Assembly: GCA_020058565.1 (NCBI GenBank)
Contig: JAGVDT010000022.1
Coordinates: forward strand, 1-24,499
DNA length: 24,499 nt
Direction: 5' to 3'
Origin: Minisyncoccota bacterium
GTDB taxonomy: Bacteria > Patescibacteriota > Minisyncoccia > Phycocordibacterales > UBA2100
The position numbers and the translations under genes were made by a program. Numbering within the stretch: the first letter of the stretch is position 1; every line of letters begins with the position of its first letter. This document shows, piece by piece, positions 1 through 7,802 of this stretch. The notes under the pieces were generated by a model that saw only the letters and a program-made list of their open reading frames with translations, had not been told where the DNA came from and made no database searches.

Positions 1-2
1 GG

Positions 3-449
3 CGCAGGGCACGAGAGCGAGCCGCGAGGCGGCAGGCCGAGCAGAGGGCACTTTCCCGGCTATCAGAGCACGGCTTCGTGATCCAAAACCGCGATGAAAA
101 GCTACGATTGTCGGCAAAGGGTAAAACCGAATTAGAGCACATAATCGCTAAAATGCGTTCTGAGGCCCCCTTCCGCGATCAGAAATGGAAAGGAGGTTGG
201 TGGATTTTCGCCTTTGATGTTCCTGAAATTCATAGGGGTGCACGAGACGCTATGCGGCTTATCTTAAAAAGAGCCGGCTTTTTGCAGCTTCAGCAGAGCG
301 TATGGGTCCACCCTTTTGAATGCGAAGAATTACGAGAGCTTCTGTGCGAGGATCCGAGACTAGAAGGGCGCGTGATATATGCTCGAGTCGACAAACTAAA
401 CAACGAAGTGCGATTACTCGCTCATTTCGGCTTACAACGTAAGCCCTGA
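3..449 (+). CDS. PaaX-like / Cas2-fold protein, 5' end outside the window
   Basis: The reading frame is open from the first bases of the window, so the GTG at 78 is not the real start. The residues before it (ARRQAEQRALSRLSEHGFV) read as the end of a winged-helix DNA-binding domain and continue into RLSAKGKTELEHI. The second half starts with KWKGGWWIFAFDVPE and contains QQSVWVHPFEC, the pattern of the PaaX C-terminal domain, which has a ferredoxin-like fold related to Cas2. Such proteins are frequent in CPR genomes and are often labelled Cas2. The N-terminal winged helix argues for a transcriptional regulator instead. No CRISPR array or other cas gene is present. It ends 162 bp before the glycan locus, so a regulatory link to that locus is possible but unproven. 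Confidence 0.75.
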   Translation, partial: RRARERAARRQAEQRALSRLSEHGFVIQNRDEKLRLSAKGKTELEHIIAKMRSEAPFRDQKWKGGWWIFAFDVPEIHRGARDAMRLILKRAGFLQLQQSVWVHPFECEELRELLCEDPRLEGRVIYARVDKLNNEVRLLAHFGLQRKP

Positions 450-611
450 GAGGAAATACTAGCAACATATGTATAGTTTGAAACTAACGGCCGTGGAACA
501 CAGACTATATTTTCTGATGGGTGATGTGGGTGATGGATTTCAACATTTTATGATTTATGAAATGTGCATATGACTTTTGAGTATTATCAGAAAGGCGGTA
601 CGCTTGCCGAG
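450..611. promoter_or_regulatory. Intergenic leader upstream of the glycan locus, possible promoter
   Basis: This 162-bp stretch separates the PaaX-like gene from the first glycosyltransferase. A TATATT hexamer at 506-511 is a plausible -10 box and would give a leader of about 95 nt. A second A/T-rich spot (TATGAA, 556-561) lies 8 nt before an ATG at 570 that is in frame with the glycosyltransferase, so a leaderless longer form is also possible. AAAGGCGG at 591-598 could be a weak ribosome binding site for the ATG at 612. No clear -35 box or terminator hairpin was seen. Confidence 0.3.
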
Positions 612-1742
612 ATGAAGCTCATGTATATCGCCAATGTGCGTATGCCAACTGAAAAAGCGCATGGTGTCGCTATCGCAAAATCCTGCGAGGCTTTTGCCGA
701 GGCTGGCGTCGCAACCAGGCTCATAGTGCCATGGCGCCGCACACCCATTAAAAAGACAGTATTTGAGGCGTACGGCGTAAAACCTGTTTTTCGCATATCT
801 TTCCTTCCCACGCTTGACCTTTTGTCCGAAAAATCCGGACCTATTATTTTTTGGCTGCAGGCGCTTACTTTTCAAATGTCGCTTGTACTGTTTCTTTTTT
901 TTCGAAGCCGCAAGACGATTCTCTATACACGCGAGGCCGGATTCGTCCCACTCAGAATAATGGGATACCGAGTCGTACTGGAGTGCCATTTGATACCTAG
1001 AAATCGTAAAACTTTTTTCGCGCTCGCGCGGCGCGCACATCGAATCATCGTAATCTCCGAAGCCATTAAACGCGCTTTTCTCGAAGAAGGGTTCTCCGAG
1101 AAAAATGTTTTGGTAGCGCCCAGTGGCGTGGATCTCGCCGTGTTTGATACTGACGTTTCGAAAGCGCAGGCTCGTCAAGAGCTCGGTTTTCCTGCAGATG
1201 TTTTTGTTGCCGTGTATACCGGAAATTTCACGACCATGGGCGCTGACAAAGGAATTAGCGACATTATAAAAGCGCTCCCCAAAGCTCCAGGTGTACTCTT
1301 TGTTGCCGTCGGCGGCGCGCAAAAAGATCGCGGCCGGTATACGCAAGAGGCGCAGGACCTTAACGTCCTCGACCGGGTCGTGTTTCGGGGCACAACGACT
1401 CAGCGCATGCTCGCTTTGTATCAAAAGGCCGCAGATGTGCTCTTGATGCCATTTCCTGACATACCGCATTATCGTGATCACATGTCTCCGGTAAAGATGT
1501 TTGAGTATATGGCCGCCAAACGCCCTATCATTGCCTCGGATTTGCCAACCATACGCGAGGTTTTAGATGAAAATACCGCTGTGCTCGTGCCGCCTGGCGA
1601 CGAACACGCGCTGGCGCAAGCCCTCAGGAAGGCAGCGGAAGTCAGAGAAGAAACGCGTGCGGAAGCCGCGTATCAAAAGGTTCAACAATACGCATGGGGC
1701 GAACGCACCGCGCGAGTTTTAAACCACATACGTCATGGGTAA
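612..1742 (+). CDS. GT4 family glycosyltransferase
   Basis: This is a 376-residue GT-B fold retaining glycosyltransferase, likely acting at the cytoplasmic membrane to add a sugar to a lipid-linked glycan. The N terminus MKLMYIANVRMPTEKAHG is the family's typical first strand and glycine loop, which is why the ATG at 612 is preferred over in-frame starts at 564 (GTG) and 570 (ATG). The C-terminal nucleotide-sugar domain starts near VAVYTGNFT and has the donor-binding stretch SPVKMFEYMAAKRPIIAS followed by a VLVPPGD loop. A hydrophobic patch near FQMSLVLFLFF may help membrane association. Its last 8 nt overlap the next gene, which suggests translational coupling. Donor and acceptor cannot be told from sequence. 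Confidence 0.88.
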   Translation: MKLMYIANVRMPTEKAHGVAIAKSCEAFAEAGVATRLIVPWRRTPIKKTVFEAYGVKPVFRISFLPTLDLLSEKSGPIIFWLQALTFQMSLVLFLFFRSRKTILYTREAGFVPLRIMGYRVVLECHLIPRNRKTFFALARRAHRIIVISEAIKRAFLEEGFSEKNVLVAPSGVDLAVFDTDVSKAQARQELGFPADVFVAVYTGNFTTMGADKGISDIIKALPKAPGVLFVAVGGAQKDRGRYTQEAQDLNVLDRVVFRGTTTQRMLALYQKAADVLLMPFPDIPHYRDHMSPVKMFEYMAAKRPIIASDLPTIREVLDENTAVLVPPGDEHALAQALRKAAEVREETRAEAAYQKVQQYAWGERTARVLNHIRHG

Positions 1743-2436
1743 TTCTGAAACGGTCTCTTCTGAAAGGAACAAGAAAGCATTCGATAACAATGTCGGTATT
1801 TTTGCGCACGAAGACTATCTTCGCCCGGAAGAAAAAGAACTCACCAAACTTTTTAAGTCGGGAAAAATTTTGATAGGCGGAATCGGCGGCGGACGTACCG
1901 TTTCTTCGCTTAAAAAACTCGGATTTGAAATAGTCGGTCTGGATATTTCTCCCAAGATGGTTGAGGCCTGTAAAACGCGATTTCCGGATATAGATGTGCG
2001 GGTCGGCGATATACAACGCACGGATTTTGCAGACGACACCTTTGACAGCGTTTTCCTGCCATTTCATACAATCTGTTATGTCGACGATATACAAGAGACT
2101 TTAAAAGAAATGAAACGCGTCTTAAAGCCCGGGGGGACGATTTGTTTCTCGATGGTAAATCGATGGTTTCTGCGCGACATTCTGGGCGGCGGCGCCTTCA
2201 GATCCAAACATGTGCTGACCCGCTTTGGCGAGAAACACCCGGACGTCATGGAAACTACGAGGGGCTCCATGCTCGATGTTTACGCGTTCAGGAAGATCTT
2301 TCCGGACATGAGAGTCTGGGGGAAGGTTTCTCTTTGGGAAATAGACCGCTACAATTGGAAGGATCGAATGTATAGGCTCGTGCCGTTTGTCGACAAATCC
2401 CTCTACTTTTTTGGCAGAAAACCGGATACTCTCTAG
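1735..2436 (+). CDS. Class I SAM-dependent methyltransferase
   Basis: This 233-residue protein has the methyltransferase-11/25 pattern: a glycine-rich SAM loop (LIGGIGGGRTVSSL), an acidic residue after strand 2 (VGLDISPKMVEAC), a DIQ stretch after strand 3 (VRVGDIQRTDF), and the post-motif EMKRVLKPGGTICFSM. The fold is soluble. The likely role is methylation of a sugar or glycan intermediate, inferred only from its place between two glycosyltransferases. The ATG at 1735 overlaps the preceding gene by 8 nt. Two other methyltransferases, of different sequence, lie at 18756 and 19615. Confidence 0.85.
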   Translation: MGNSETVSSERNKKAFDNNVGIFAHEDYLRPEEKELTKLFKSGKILIGGIGGGRTVSSLKKLGFEIVGLDISPKMVEACKTRFPDIDVRVGDIQRTDFADDTFDSVFLPFHTICYVDDIQETLKEMKRVLKPGGTICFSMVNRWFLRDILGGGAFRSKHVLTRFGEKHPDVMETTRGSMLDVYAFRKIFPDMRVWGKVSLWEIDRYNWKDRMYRLVPFVDKSLYFFGRKPDTL

Positions 2437-2439
2437 CGT

Positions 2440-3366
2440 ATGATCAGCGTCGTCATTCCCGTGCATAACCGTGAAAGGTCCGTTGCGCGCTCGATCGAAA
2501 GCGTCCTCAAGCAGACGCATGCCGACCTGGAGGCTGTCGTTATTGATGATGCATCTACAGATGAGACCGAGAAATCGGTAAAAAATTTTGATGATCCTCG
2601 AATACGGTATGAACGCCTGAAGAAAAATTGCGGCGTGCATATGGCACGCAACCGCGGATTGGAGATTTCCCGAGGGGAGTTCGTTGTCTTCTTCGACAGC
2701 GATGATGAACTCTTCCCGCAAGCGCTTGAGCGCATGCATGCCGTTTTTACCGACCCGAAATGGGGGATTGTGACTGCGCCGTATCGATTGCCCGATGGGA
2801 ACCTCACTAGTTTTGACCTTCCGGACGGCGAGGTTAACTTCGAGGCGTACATGTGCAACAAGCATATGCGGCCCAACAAAGCTTCGCTGATCATGTACCG
2901 ACGCTCGGTCTTAGGCGATCTGCGATGGTTTGAGCGCAATCTAGACTTCGTTTTTTGTCGCCGAGTGGCGGCGCAAGCAAAGCAGTACTACATTGCAGAA
3001 CCTTTGGCCGCGTACCACACGCAAACAGGCGGTACAGCCGATTCGATGACTCTGAAGCGCAGGACTCCGAACAAGGCACTTTCTATATCTCGCGCCCGCA
3101 TTATCGCCGATTTTGCTGACGACTTCGCGCCCATGCTTATGAAAAGTTGTCCGAGACTGTACGGCTACTACGCCTACGGCGCAGCTGTGGGGCTTTTGCT
3201 TGCGGCAGAAACTCAGAAGTCGAGGCGATTTGCATACGCCGCCGCAAGAAACCAGCCGCGCCTACAGTACGTCCTTTTTTATATCTTTTCGCTGATGCCG
3301 GGGGCGGGTTGGATTCTGGGGCTGCTCTTTGACGCTAAAAGTGCACTGATGACTTCAAAAACATGA
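2440..3366 (+). CDS. GT2 family glycosyltransferase
   Basis: This 308-residue protein has a GT-A domain in its first ~230 residues. It begins with MISVVIPVHNRERSVARSIE, has the nucleotide-binding DDASTDET (residues 36-43) and the metal-binding FFDSDDE (85-90), giving a DxDD motif. The C-terminal 60 residues contain a hydrophobic stretch (YVLFYIFSLMPGAGWILGLLF) that probably contacts or spans the membrane. It likely transfers a hexose or similar sugar during repeat-unit assembly. It starts 3 nt after the methyltransferase stop and overlaps the next gene by 4 nt (ATGA). Confidence 0.88.
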   Translation: MISVVIPVHNRERSVARSIESVLKQTHADLEAVVIDDASTDETEKSVKNFDDPRIRYERLKKNCGVHMARNRGLEISRGEFVVFFDSDDELFPQALERMHAVFTDPKWGIVTAPYRLPDGNLTSFDLPDGEVNFEAYMCNKHMRPNKASLIMYRRSVLGDLRWFERNLDFVFCRRVAAQAKQYYIAEPLAAYHTQTGGTADSMTLKRRTPNKALSISRARIIADFADDFAPMLMKSCPRLYGYYAYGAAVGLLLAAETQKSRRFAYAAARNQPRLQYVLFYIFSLMPGAGWILGLLFDAKSALMTSKT

Positions 3367-4118
3367 TAGTGGAACAATCCAAATTCGGTTTCTGCAAAGT
3401 ATTTGTGCCCAACGATACTGAGGCTGCTTATGATGTCGCGCAGAATCGTGGACGATATAGCCGCATCACTATTATGAGCCTGGAGTCTTTGGAGCTTCCC
3501 GGATTTCAATCGCATATCGGGAAGACGGGCATAGTTTCTCTGGATGCGGATTATGAAACGGTAGCGTCGCGTTTCCGCAAGACTGTTCGCAACGAAATAT
3601 CGCGCACGCATCGCGACCCTGATTTTTCTTGGATAATATCCAACGACATTACGGACGAGGGGTACGCACTTTTGTGTGATTTCTTTAAAGCGCGCGGTAT
3701 GGCGAGCTTTCCGCGCTCAACGTACCAAGGCTGTATGGAATTTTTGGCATACGAGAAAGGTGTGCCGATAAGCGGGATACTTTTGTATCCAAGCGCTCCG
3801 GTACCGGTGATCGCAGCAATATTTTCCCGTCGGCGCATCGTAGATGATGACGAAATGTACAAACGCATCGGTTTTGCGAGCAAGCGCTTGATGGAAGAAG
3901 TCTGCAAATGGGGCATCGAAAAAGGGATGAAAGCGATAGATTTATCGAGCCTGGATCCTGAGTCGAGCAGAGTGCCGGGTATTACCGAATACAAGATGTC
4001 TTTTGCTCCGGCCATTGTCGATCGATACATATACGAATACGCCTCTCCGACATATGCTTTTTTGGAGTCGCTTATGATACGGTTACGAAACATTCAGCGA
4101 AGCGTCTTTGGCAAATAA
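3363..4118 (+). CDS. FemAB/GNAT-like acyltransferase
   Basis: This 251-residue protein resembles the FemABX / BioF2-like branch of the GNAT superfamily. Cues are the basic VASRFRKTVRNEISRTHR segment (about residues 67-84), the central strand CMEFLAYEKGVPISGILL, a helix carrying FASKRLMEEVCKWGIEKG, and the C-terminal GITEYKMSFAPA, equivalent to the 'G...FK..FG' end of the family. FemAB-type enzymes add amino acids from tRNA to peptidoglycan precursors, while relatives in polysaccharide loci are thought to acylate amino sugars. The locus context favours glycan decoration (inference). The ATG overlaps the previous stop by 4 nt. Confidence 0.65.
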   Translation: MIVEQSKFGFCKVFVPNDTEAAYDVAQNRGRYSRITIMSLESLELPGFQSHIGKTGIVSLDADYETVASRFRKTVRNEISRTHRDPDFSWIISNDITDEGYALLCDFFKARGMASFPRSTYQGCMEFLAYEKGVPISGILLYPSAPVPVIAAIFSRRRIVDDDEMYKRIGFASKRLMEEVCKWGIEKGMKAIDLSSLDPESSRVPGITEYKMSFAPAIVDRYIYEYASPTYAFLESLMIRLRNIQRSVFGK

Positions 4119-4119
4119 T

Positions 4120-5166
4120 ATGAAAATTTGTTTACTAGCAGGAAAATCAGATATCCGTGGCGGCTCCACTCGCCATATAAACGACATAGTCGAAGGGCTG
4201 CGTGCAAGAGGACATACCGTAGAAATCCTGACATATACGGGTAATCCGCTGCGGTATTTCAAGGTGGTTAGACAGCATGCTCGAATGGTCGACATCGTTC
4301 ATGCTATCGACCTCAACCCACGGGGCTTTATCGGATATCTGGCAACGCGTTTTACAAAGGCAAGATTCGTGATCTCTGTTATCGGAACGTATGCGGTCTC
4401 ACCTCTGTATAGTCGCAAAACGGCATGGCTTGCACGAATTATTTACTCGAAATCTGATGCAATTTTATCGATCAGTTCATTTACTAAAAAGGAGATTGAG
4501 AAACTGGTCCCAGGTGTCCGCATACAAGTAATCACTCCAGGAATCGATCTATCAAATTTTAGAGACGTGAACAAGGTTCATTCTAACAAAGGGCCGTATT
4601 TGCTTAGCGTTGGATCTATCAAAAAACGCAAAGGGTACGATATAGCACTGCAAGCGTTTATTCGGATCAAAAGAGAGTTTCCTGATCTGAGATACGTGAT
4701 CGTGGGTGCGCATATTGATGAGCCTAAATTTGTCGAAAAGCTCCAGCAGATGACACGCGAATCCGGAGTGGAGGGGAGTGTCGACTTCGTCAAAGACATT
4801 TCTGACGCGGAGTTGTGCGAATACTACCAAAATGCAGAGCTGTTTATGCTTACATCAGTAAACGAGGGCACGCATTTTGAAGGATTTGGCATAGTATTTT
4901 TAGAAGCTGCAGCATATGGGCTACCTAGTATTGGAACCAGCGGCAATGGAATAGAAGACGCAGTAGACGACGGAAAGACCGCCATACTCGTGCCCCAGCG
5001 CGATGTGGAGAAAACTGCAGATGCGATCCGGTCAATTTTAACCAATCGGTCCATGCGCGAAACGATGTCCGAAAACGCAAGGAAATTTGCGATAGCGCAT
5101 GACCGGCTGGCACTTGCCGCCAGATACGAAGACGTGTATCTGAGTATCCTAAACAAGGAAAATTAA
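4120..5166 (+). CDS. GT4 family glycosyltransferase
   Basis: This 348-residue GT-B glycosyltransferase starts at the ATG at 4120, one base after the previous stop. An in-frame TTG at 4108 would add four residues, but MKICLLAGKSDIRGGSTRH is the normal family start. The acceptor domain carries the GGSTRHINDIVEGLRARGH loop. The donor domain begins at PYLLSVGSIKKRKGYDIALQ and contains the classical E-x7-E signature EGFGIVFLEAAAYGLP plus GTSGNGIEDAVDDG. It probably adds a sugar during repeat-unit assembly; the substrate is not predictable. Confidence 0.9.
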   Translation: MKICLLAGKSDIRGGSTRHINDIVEGLRARGHTVEILTYTGNPLRYFKVVRQHARMVDIVHAIDLNPRGFIGYLATRFTKARFVISVIGTYAVSPLYSRKTAWLARIIYSKSDAILSISSFTKKEIEKLVPGVRIQVITPGIDLSNFRDVNKVHSNKGPYLLSVGSIKKRKGYDIALQAFIRIKREFPDLRYVIVGAHIDEPKFVEKLQQMTRESGVEGSVDFVKDISDAELCEYYQNAELFMLTSVNEGTHFEGFGIVFLEAAAYGLPSIGTSGNGIEDAVDDGKTAILVPQRDVEKTADAIRSILTNRSMRETMSENARKFAIAHDRLALAARYEDVYLSILNKEN

Positions 5167-5221
5167 TGATTTTCTCGAGTGCTTTTGGCAGAAATCAGTA
5201 CTGCTATGGCCCTTACTATTT

Positions 5222-6238
5222 ATGAAAAAAGCGCTTATCACCGGCCTTACCGGTCAAGATGGTTCCTATCTTTCCGAGTTATTACTGAAAAAAGGATACG
5301 ACGTGTATGGCTTGGTTCGTCGTTCAAGCAATGAGCCATTTATCCGATTTCCGGACTCGGTACGAAAGCAAATTAAAGTCGTGTATGGAAATCTCCGCGA
5401 TACAGGCGCCATCGAGCGCGCAATACAAGAAGCGATGCCGGACGAGATTTACAACCTTGCGGCGCAATCTGACGTGGGGCTTTCCTTTAGGATCCCGGAA
5501 GCGACTATAGAAATCGACTATTATGGCGTAGGTCGACTGGTAAATGCCGTTCTTAAAGTAAAACCCGATACGCGGGTGTATCAAGCTTCGACAAGCGAAA
5601 TGTTCGGCAAAACCAATCCGCCTCAGAATGAGGATTCTCCGTTCCAGCCCGTATCGCCATACGGCGAAGCGAAACTCAAAGCACACGAAGATTTCGTCAA
5701 AGGGTATCGTGAAAGGTATGGGTTATACATCTGTTCCGGATTTTTATTCAACCATGAATCTCCACGTCGTGGCGAGCATTTCGTAACCAGAAAAATCACG
5801 CTATCGTTGGCCAAAATCAAGCTCGGACTTCAGGATTCGTTTGAGTTAGGAAATCTGGGAGCGCACCGCGATTGGGGATTTGCCGGCGACTATGTCGAAG
5901 CGATGTGGAAGATGTTGCAGCAGAAAAAGCCTGAGGATTTCGTCATAGCGACCGGCGTTTCGCATACGGTACGAGAATTCGTGGATGCCGCCGCAAAAGC
6001 CTTGGGCTTGAAACTTACGTTTGAAGGCAGAGGTATCGACGAAGTAGCAAGAGACAAAAAAGGCAGGATCGTCCTTCGCGTGAATCCGGTTTTTTACCGA
6101 CCGAATGATGTGGATGCCTTGCGCGGCGATGCTTCGAAGGCGCAAAAAATCCTCGGGTGGAAACCGAAGACTTCGTTTGAAGACCTTGCAAAAATGATGG
6201 CCCAAAGTGATCTAAAGGAGCTTTCACGAAAACCCTAG
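5222..6238 (+). CDS. gmd: GDP-mannose 4,6-dehydratase
   Basis: This 338-residue extended SDR matches Gmd along its length. It has the NADP-binding GLTGQDGS loop (residues 8-15), the catalytic STSEMFG segment (about 123-129), the YGEAK pair Y147/K151, and the Gmd signature NHESPRRGEHFVTRK (177-191). The C terminus has the usual YRPNDVDALRGDASKAQ and LGWKP. It converts GDP-mannose to GDP-4-keto-6-deoxymannose, the branch point for GDP-L-fucose, GDP-D-rhamnose, perosamine and related sugars. No second-step enzyme (Fcl, Rmd, Per) is next to it; the SDR at 13331 and the epimerase at 17869 are only distant candidates. A 55-bp gap precedes it, and TATGGC around 11 nt before the ATG is a possible -10. 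Confidence 0.93.
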   Translation: MKKALITGLTGQDGSYLSELLLKKGYDVYGLVRRSSNEPFIRFPDSVRKQIKVVYGNLRDTGAIERAIQEAMPDEIYNLAAQSDVGLSFRIPEATIEIDYYGVGRLVNAVLKVKPDTRVYQASTSEMFGKTNPPQNEDSPFQPVSPYGEAKLKAHEDFVKGYRERYGLYICSGFLFNHESPRRGEHFVTRKITLSLAKIKLGLQDSFELGNLGAHRDWGFAGDYVEAMWKMLQQKKPEDFVIATGVSHTVREFVDAAAKALGLKLTFEGRGIDEVARDKKGRIVLRVNPVFYRPNDVDALRGDASKAQKILGWKPKTSFEDLAKMMAQSDLKELSRKP

Positions 6239-6289
6239 ACTTTGATCAGAGTCGCGTGAATCGGCATTTTTTAACGAGCTCAGAAGTGC

Positions 6290-6295
6290 TATAGT
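6290..6295 (+). promoter_or_regulatory. Candidate -10 box (TATAGT) before GT2 gene
   Basis: TATAGT lies 12 nt before the ATG at 6308 in a 69-bp gap after gmd. The matching -35 region is only a T-run (6267-6272, 17-bp spacer), so the box is weak on its own. If used, transcription would start about 6 nt before the ATG, leaving no room for a ribosome binding site. Confidence 0.35.
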
Positions 6296-6307
6296 GCACA
6301 GAACCCT

Positions 6308-7108
6308 ATGAAATTACCGACGGTCTCGATCGTTCTTGTGTGCAGGAATGAATGCCATAATATCGAGCCGTATTTCAAGACGCTCGAAGGAGTGGCAGAC
6401 GAGCTGATTATCGTAGATACGGGCTCCTCGGACGGGACGTTAGAGGAAATCGCAAGATGTACCAAGACAGCGTCTTATCCGGTGCATCTCTACGACTACA
6501 CGAGAGATTTTTTCCACGACAATATGGCCCGGCAGTTTGGTGGCGAAAAAGCTTCCTGCGACTACATTTTCCAAGTGGATACCGATGAGCGGTTGAGCGA
6601 TGGCTACCGAACAAAACTTAAGCAGTTTTTGGCTGAACATAAGCCTGAGATAGTCACCATCCCTCGTGAGGACGAGCTAGTGCCGCATTTGCATGACGTT
6701 ATGGACTATCGTTTTTACCGGAAAGGAGCCCAAGCTTCTTACGGTAACGACTTGAGTTTTGCCGTACACCCGCGGCTGCAGTATTCGGCGAAACCTGTGC
6801 TCTTTAACGAACCCCTGTATCACATGCAAGGTAAGAATCACTGGCTCCGCCGGCCGACCCGCATTTTCGAGCAGTTGTCACGCGAAGTGGATCGAACTGA
6901 AAACACTCGTGGTTTTTTCAGAGAATTTATACGCGGCATTGCCGGGGCATTCTACAAATTCCGTAAAGTCTATTTTCGCCTGGGAGCTCGCAAGGACGGC
7001 CGCGCTGGTTTGAAATTCGCCTTCCTGAAGGCCTTCTATACATTTCTCCTACATATTTTCATCGGCTTGAAACCGAGAAACGTAAAATATGTTGAAAGTA
7101 ACCACTAG
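6308..7108 (+). CDS. GT2 family glycosyltransferase, WaaE/KdtX-like
   Basis: This 266-residue GT-A enzyme has SIVLVCRNECHNIE at the N terminus, ELIIVDTGSSDGT (residues 32-44) and the metal-binding VDTDERL (D91, D93, E94). The CRNE.NIE / DTGSSDGT combination is typical of the WaaE-like (SunS/KdtX) branch, which includes LPS core beta-glycosyltransferases. The C-terminal third is basic and ends in aromatic helices (AFLKAFYTFLLHIFIGLK) likely to lie on the membrane. Its 3' end overlaps the deacetylase gene by 20 nt. The acceptor is unknown. Confidence 0.88.
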   Translation: MKLPTVSIVLVCRNECHNIEPYFKTLEGVADELIIVDTGSSDGTLEEIARCTKTASYPVHLYDYTRDFFHDNMARQFGGEKASCDYIFQVDTDERLSDGYRTKLKQFLAEHKPEIVTIPREDELVPHLHDVMDYRFYRKGAQASYGNDLSFAVHPRLQYSAKPVLFNEPLYHMQGKNHWLRRPTRIFEQLSREVDRTENTRGFFREFIRGIAGAFYKFRKVYFRLGARKDGRAGLKFAFLKAFYTFLLHIFIGLKPRNVKYVESNH

Positions 7109-7802
7109 CTGGGACGATGGCGACGTCCTGGATCAGCGCGTTGCGGGCATTCTTGAGAAAAATGGCCTGAAGGGGGCGTTTTATATACCTCAGGTGTACG
7201 GTGGCAGACGGCTCACTGATAGCGAGATCAAAGAACTTTCTCAAAAGCACGAAATAGGCGCTCATACTCTCAAACATGCCGAGCTAAATAAGGTGTCGCT
7301 GGATGAGGCGCGAGATGAAATCGTAGGCAGCAAGGAGTGGGTTGAATCAATTACTGGAAAATCATGCGAGATGTTTTGTTACCCCAAAGGCCTATATACC
7401 GAAGCGGTGGCGCTCGAAGTCGAGAAGGCCGGTTTTAAAGGTGCGCGTACGGTAAAGCAGTTTTCTCTTTCAATCGGGAAGCCCTTTGAAATGGAGACGA
7501 CCATCCATGTCTACCCAATGCCATTCAGGTACGGTGCCGGGCCTCGCAGGTTCTTCGGTCCTATCAAAAATCGCTACAGCGGGTACCGCTCGCTTGGCGC
7601 AAATTTATGGGACATGAGAAGTTTCGAAACAGCCGCAAAAGCTGCATTTGATACAGCTCTCAAGCGTGGCGGGGTTTTCCACGTATGGGGCCATTCCTGG
7701 GAAATAGAGCGGCATGGCCTGTGGCAACAATTTGAAAATCTCTGCGCTCACATGGCTAATCGCAAAGCGTGCGAATACGTAACTAATGGTGAGTTAGTAT
7801 GA
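7089..7802 (+). CDS. NodB-type polysaccharide deacetylase (CE4)
   Basis: This 237-residue protein carries the CE4 catalytic motifs: SWDDGD with the catalytic-base and metal Asp (D9/D10), the metal-binding GAHTLKH (H59, H63), and CYPKGLY (97-103), equivalent to the R/K-P-x-G motif. The C-terminal FHVWGHSWEIE supplies the late histidine of the fold. CE4 enzymes remove N- or O-acetyl groups from polysaccharides. No signal peptide is visible, so it probably acts in the cytoplasm on lipid-linked or nucleotide-linked sugars, unlike secreted peptidoglycan deacetylases. It overlaps its neighbours by 20 nt upstream and 4 nt downstream. Confidence 0.88.
   Translation: MLKVTTSWDDGDVLDQRVAGILEKNGLKGAFYIPQVYGGRRLTDSEIKELSQKHEIGAHTLKHAELNKVSLDEARDEIVGSKEWVESITGKSCEMFCYPKGLYTEAVALEVEKAGFKGARTVKQFSLSIGKPFEMETTIHVYPMPFRYGAGPRRFFGPIKNRYSGYRSLGANLWDMRSFETAAKAAFDTALKRGGVFHVWGHSWEIERHGLWQQFENLCAHMANRKACEYVTNGELV

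Noticed and set aside
3..449. Annotation as CRISPR-associated Cas2
   Set aside because: The upstream frame shows a winged-helix-like segment and there is no repeat array or other cas gene; PaaX-like fits better.
555..1481. 308-residue antisense open frame opposite the first GT4 gene
   Set aside because: It has no domain pattern or start signal and lies fully opposite a well-supported glycosyltransferase; a frame shadow.
2122..2865. 247-residue antisense open frame across the methyltransferase and GT2 genes
   Set aside because: It crosses two real genes on the other strand and its sequence has no recognisable motif.
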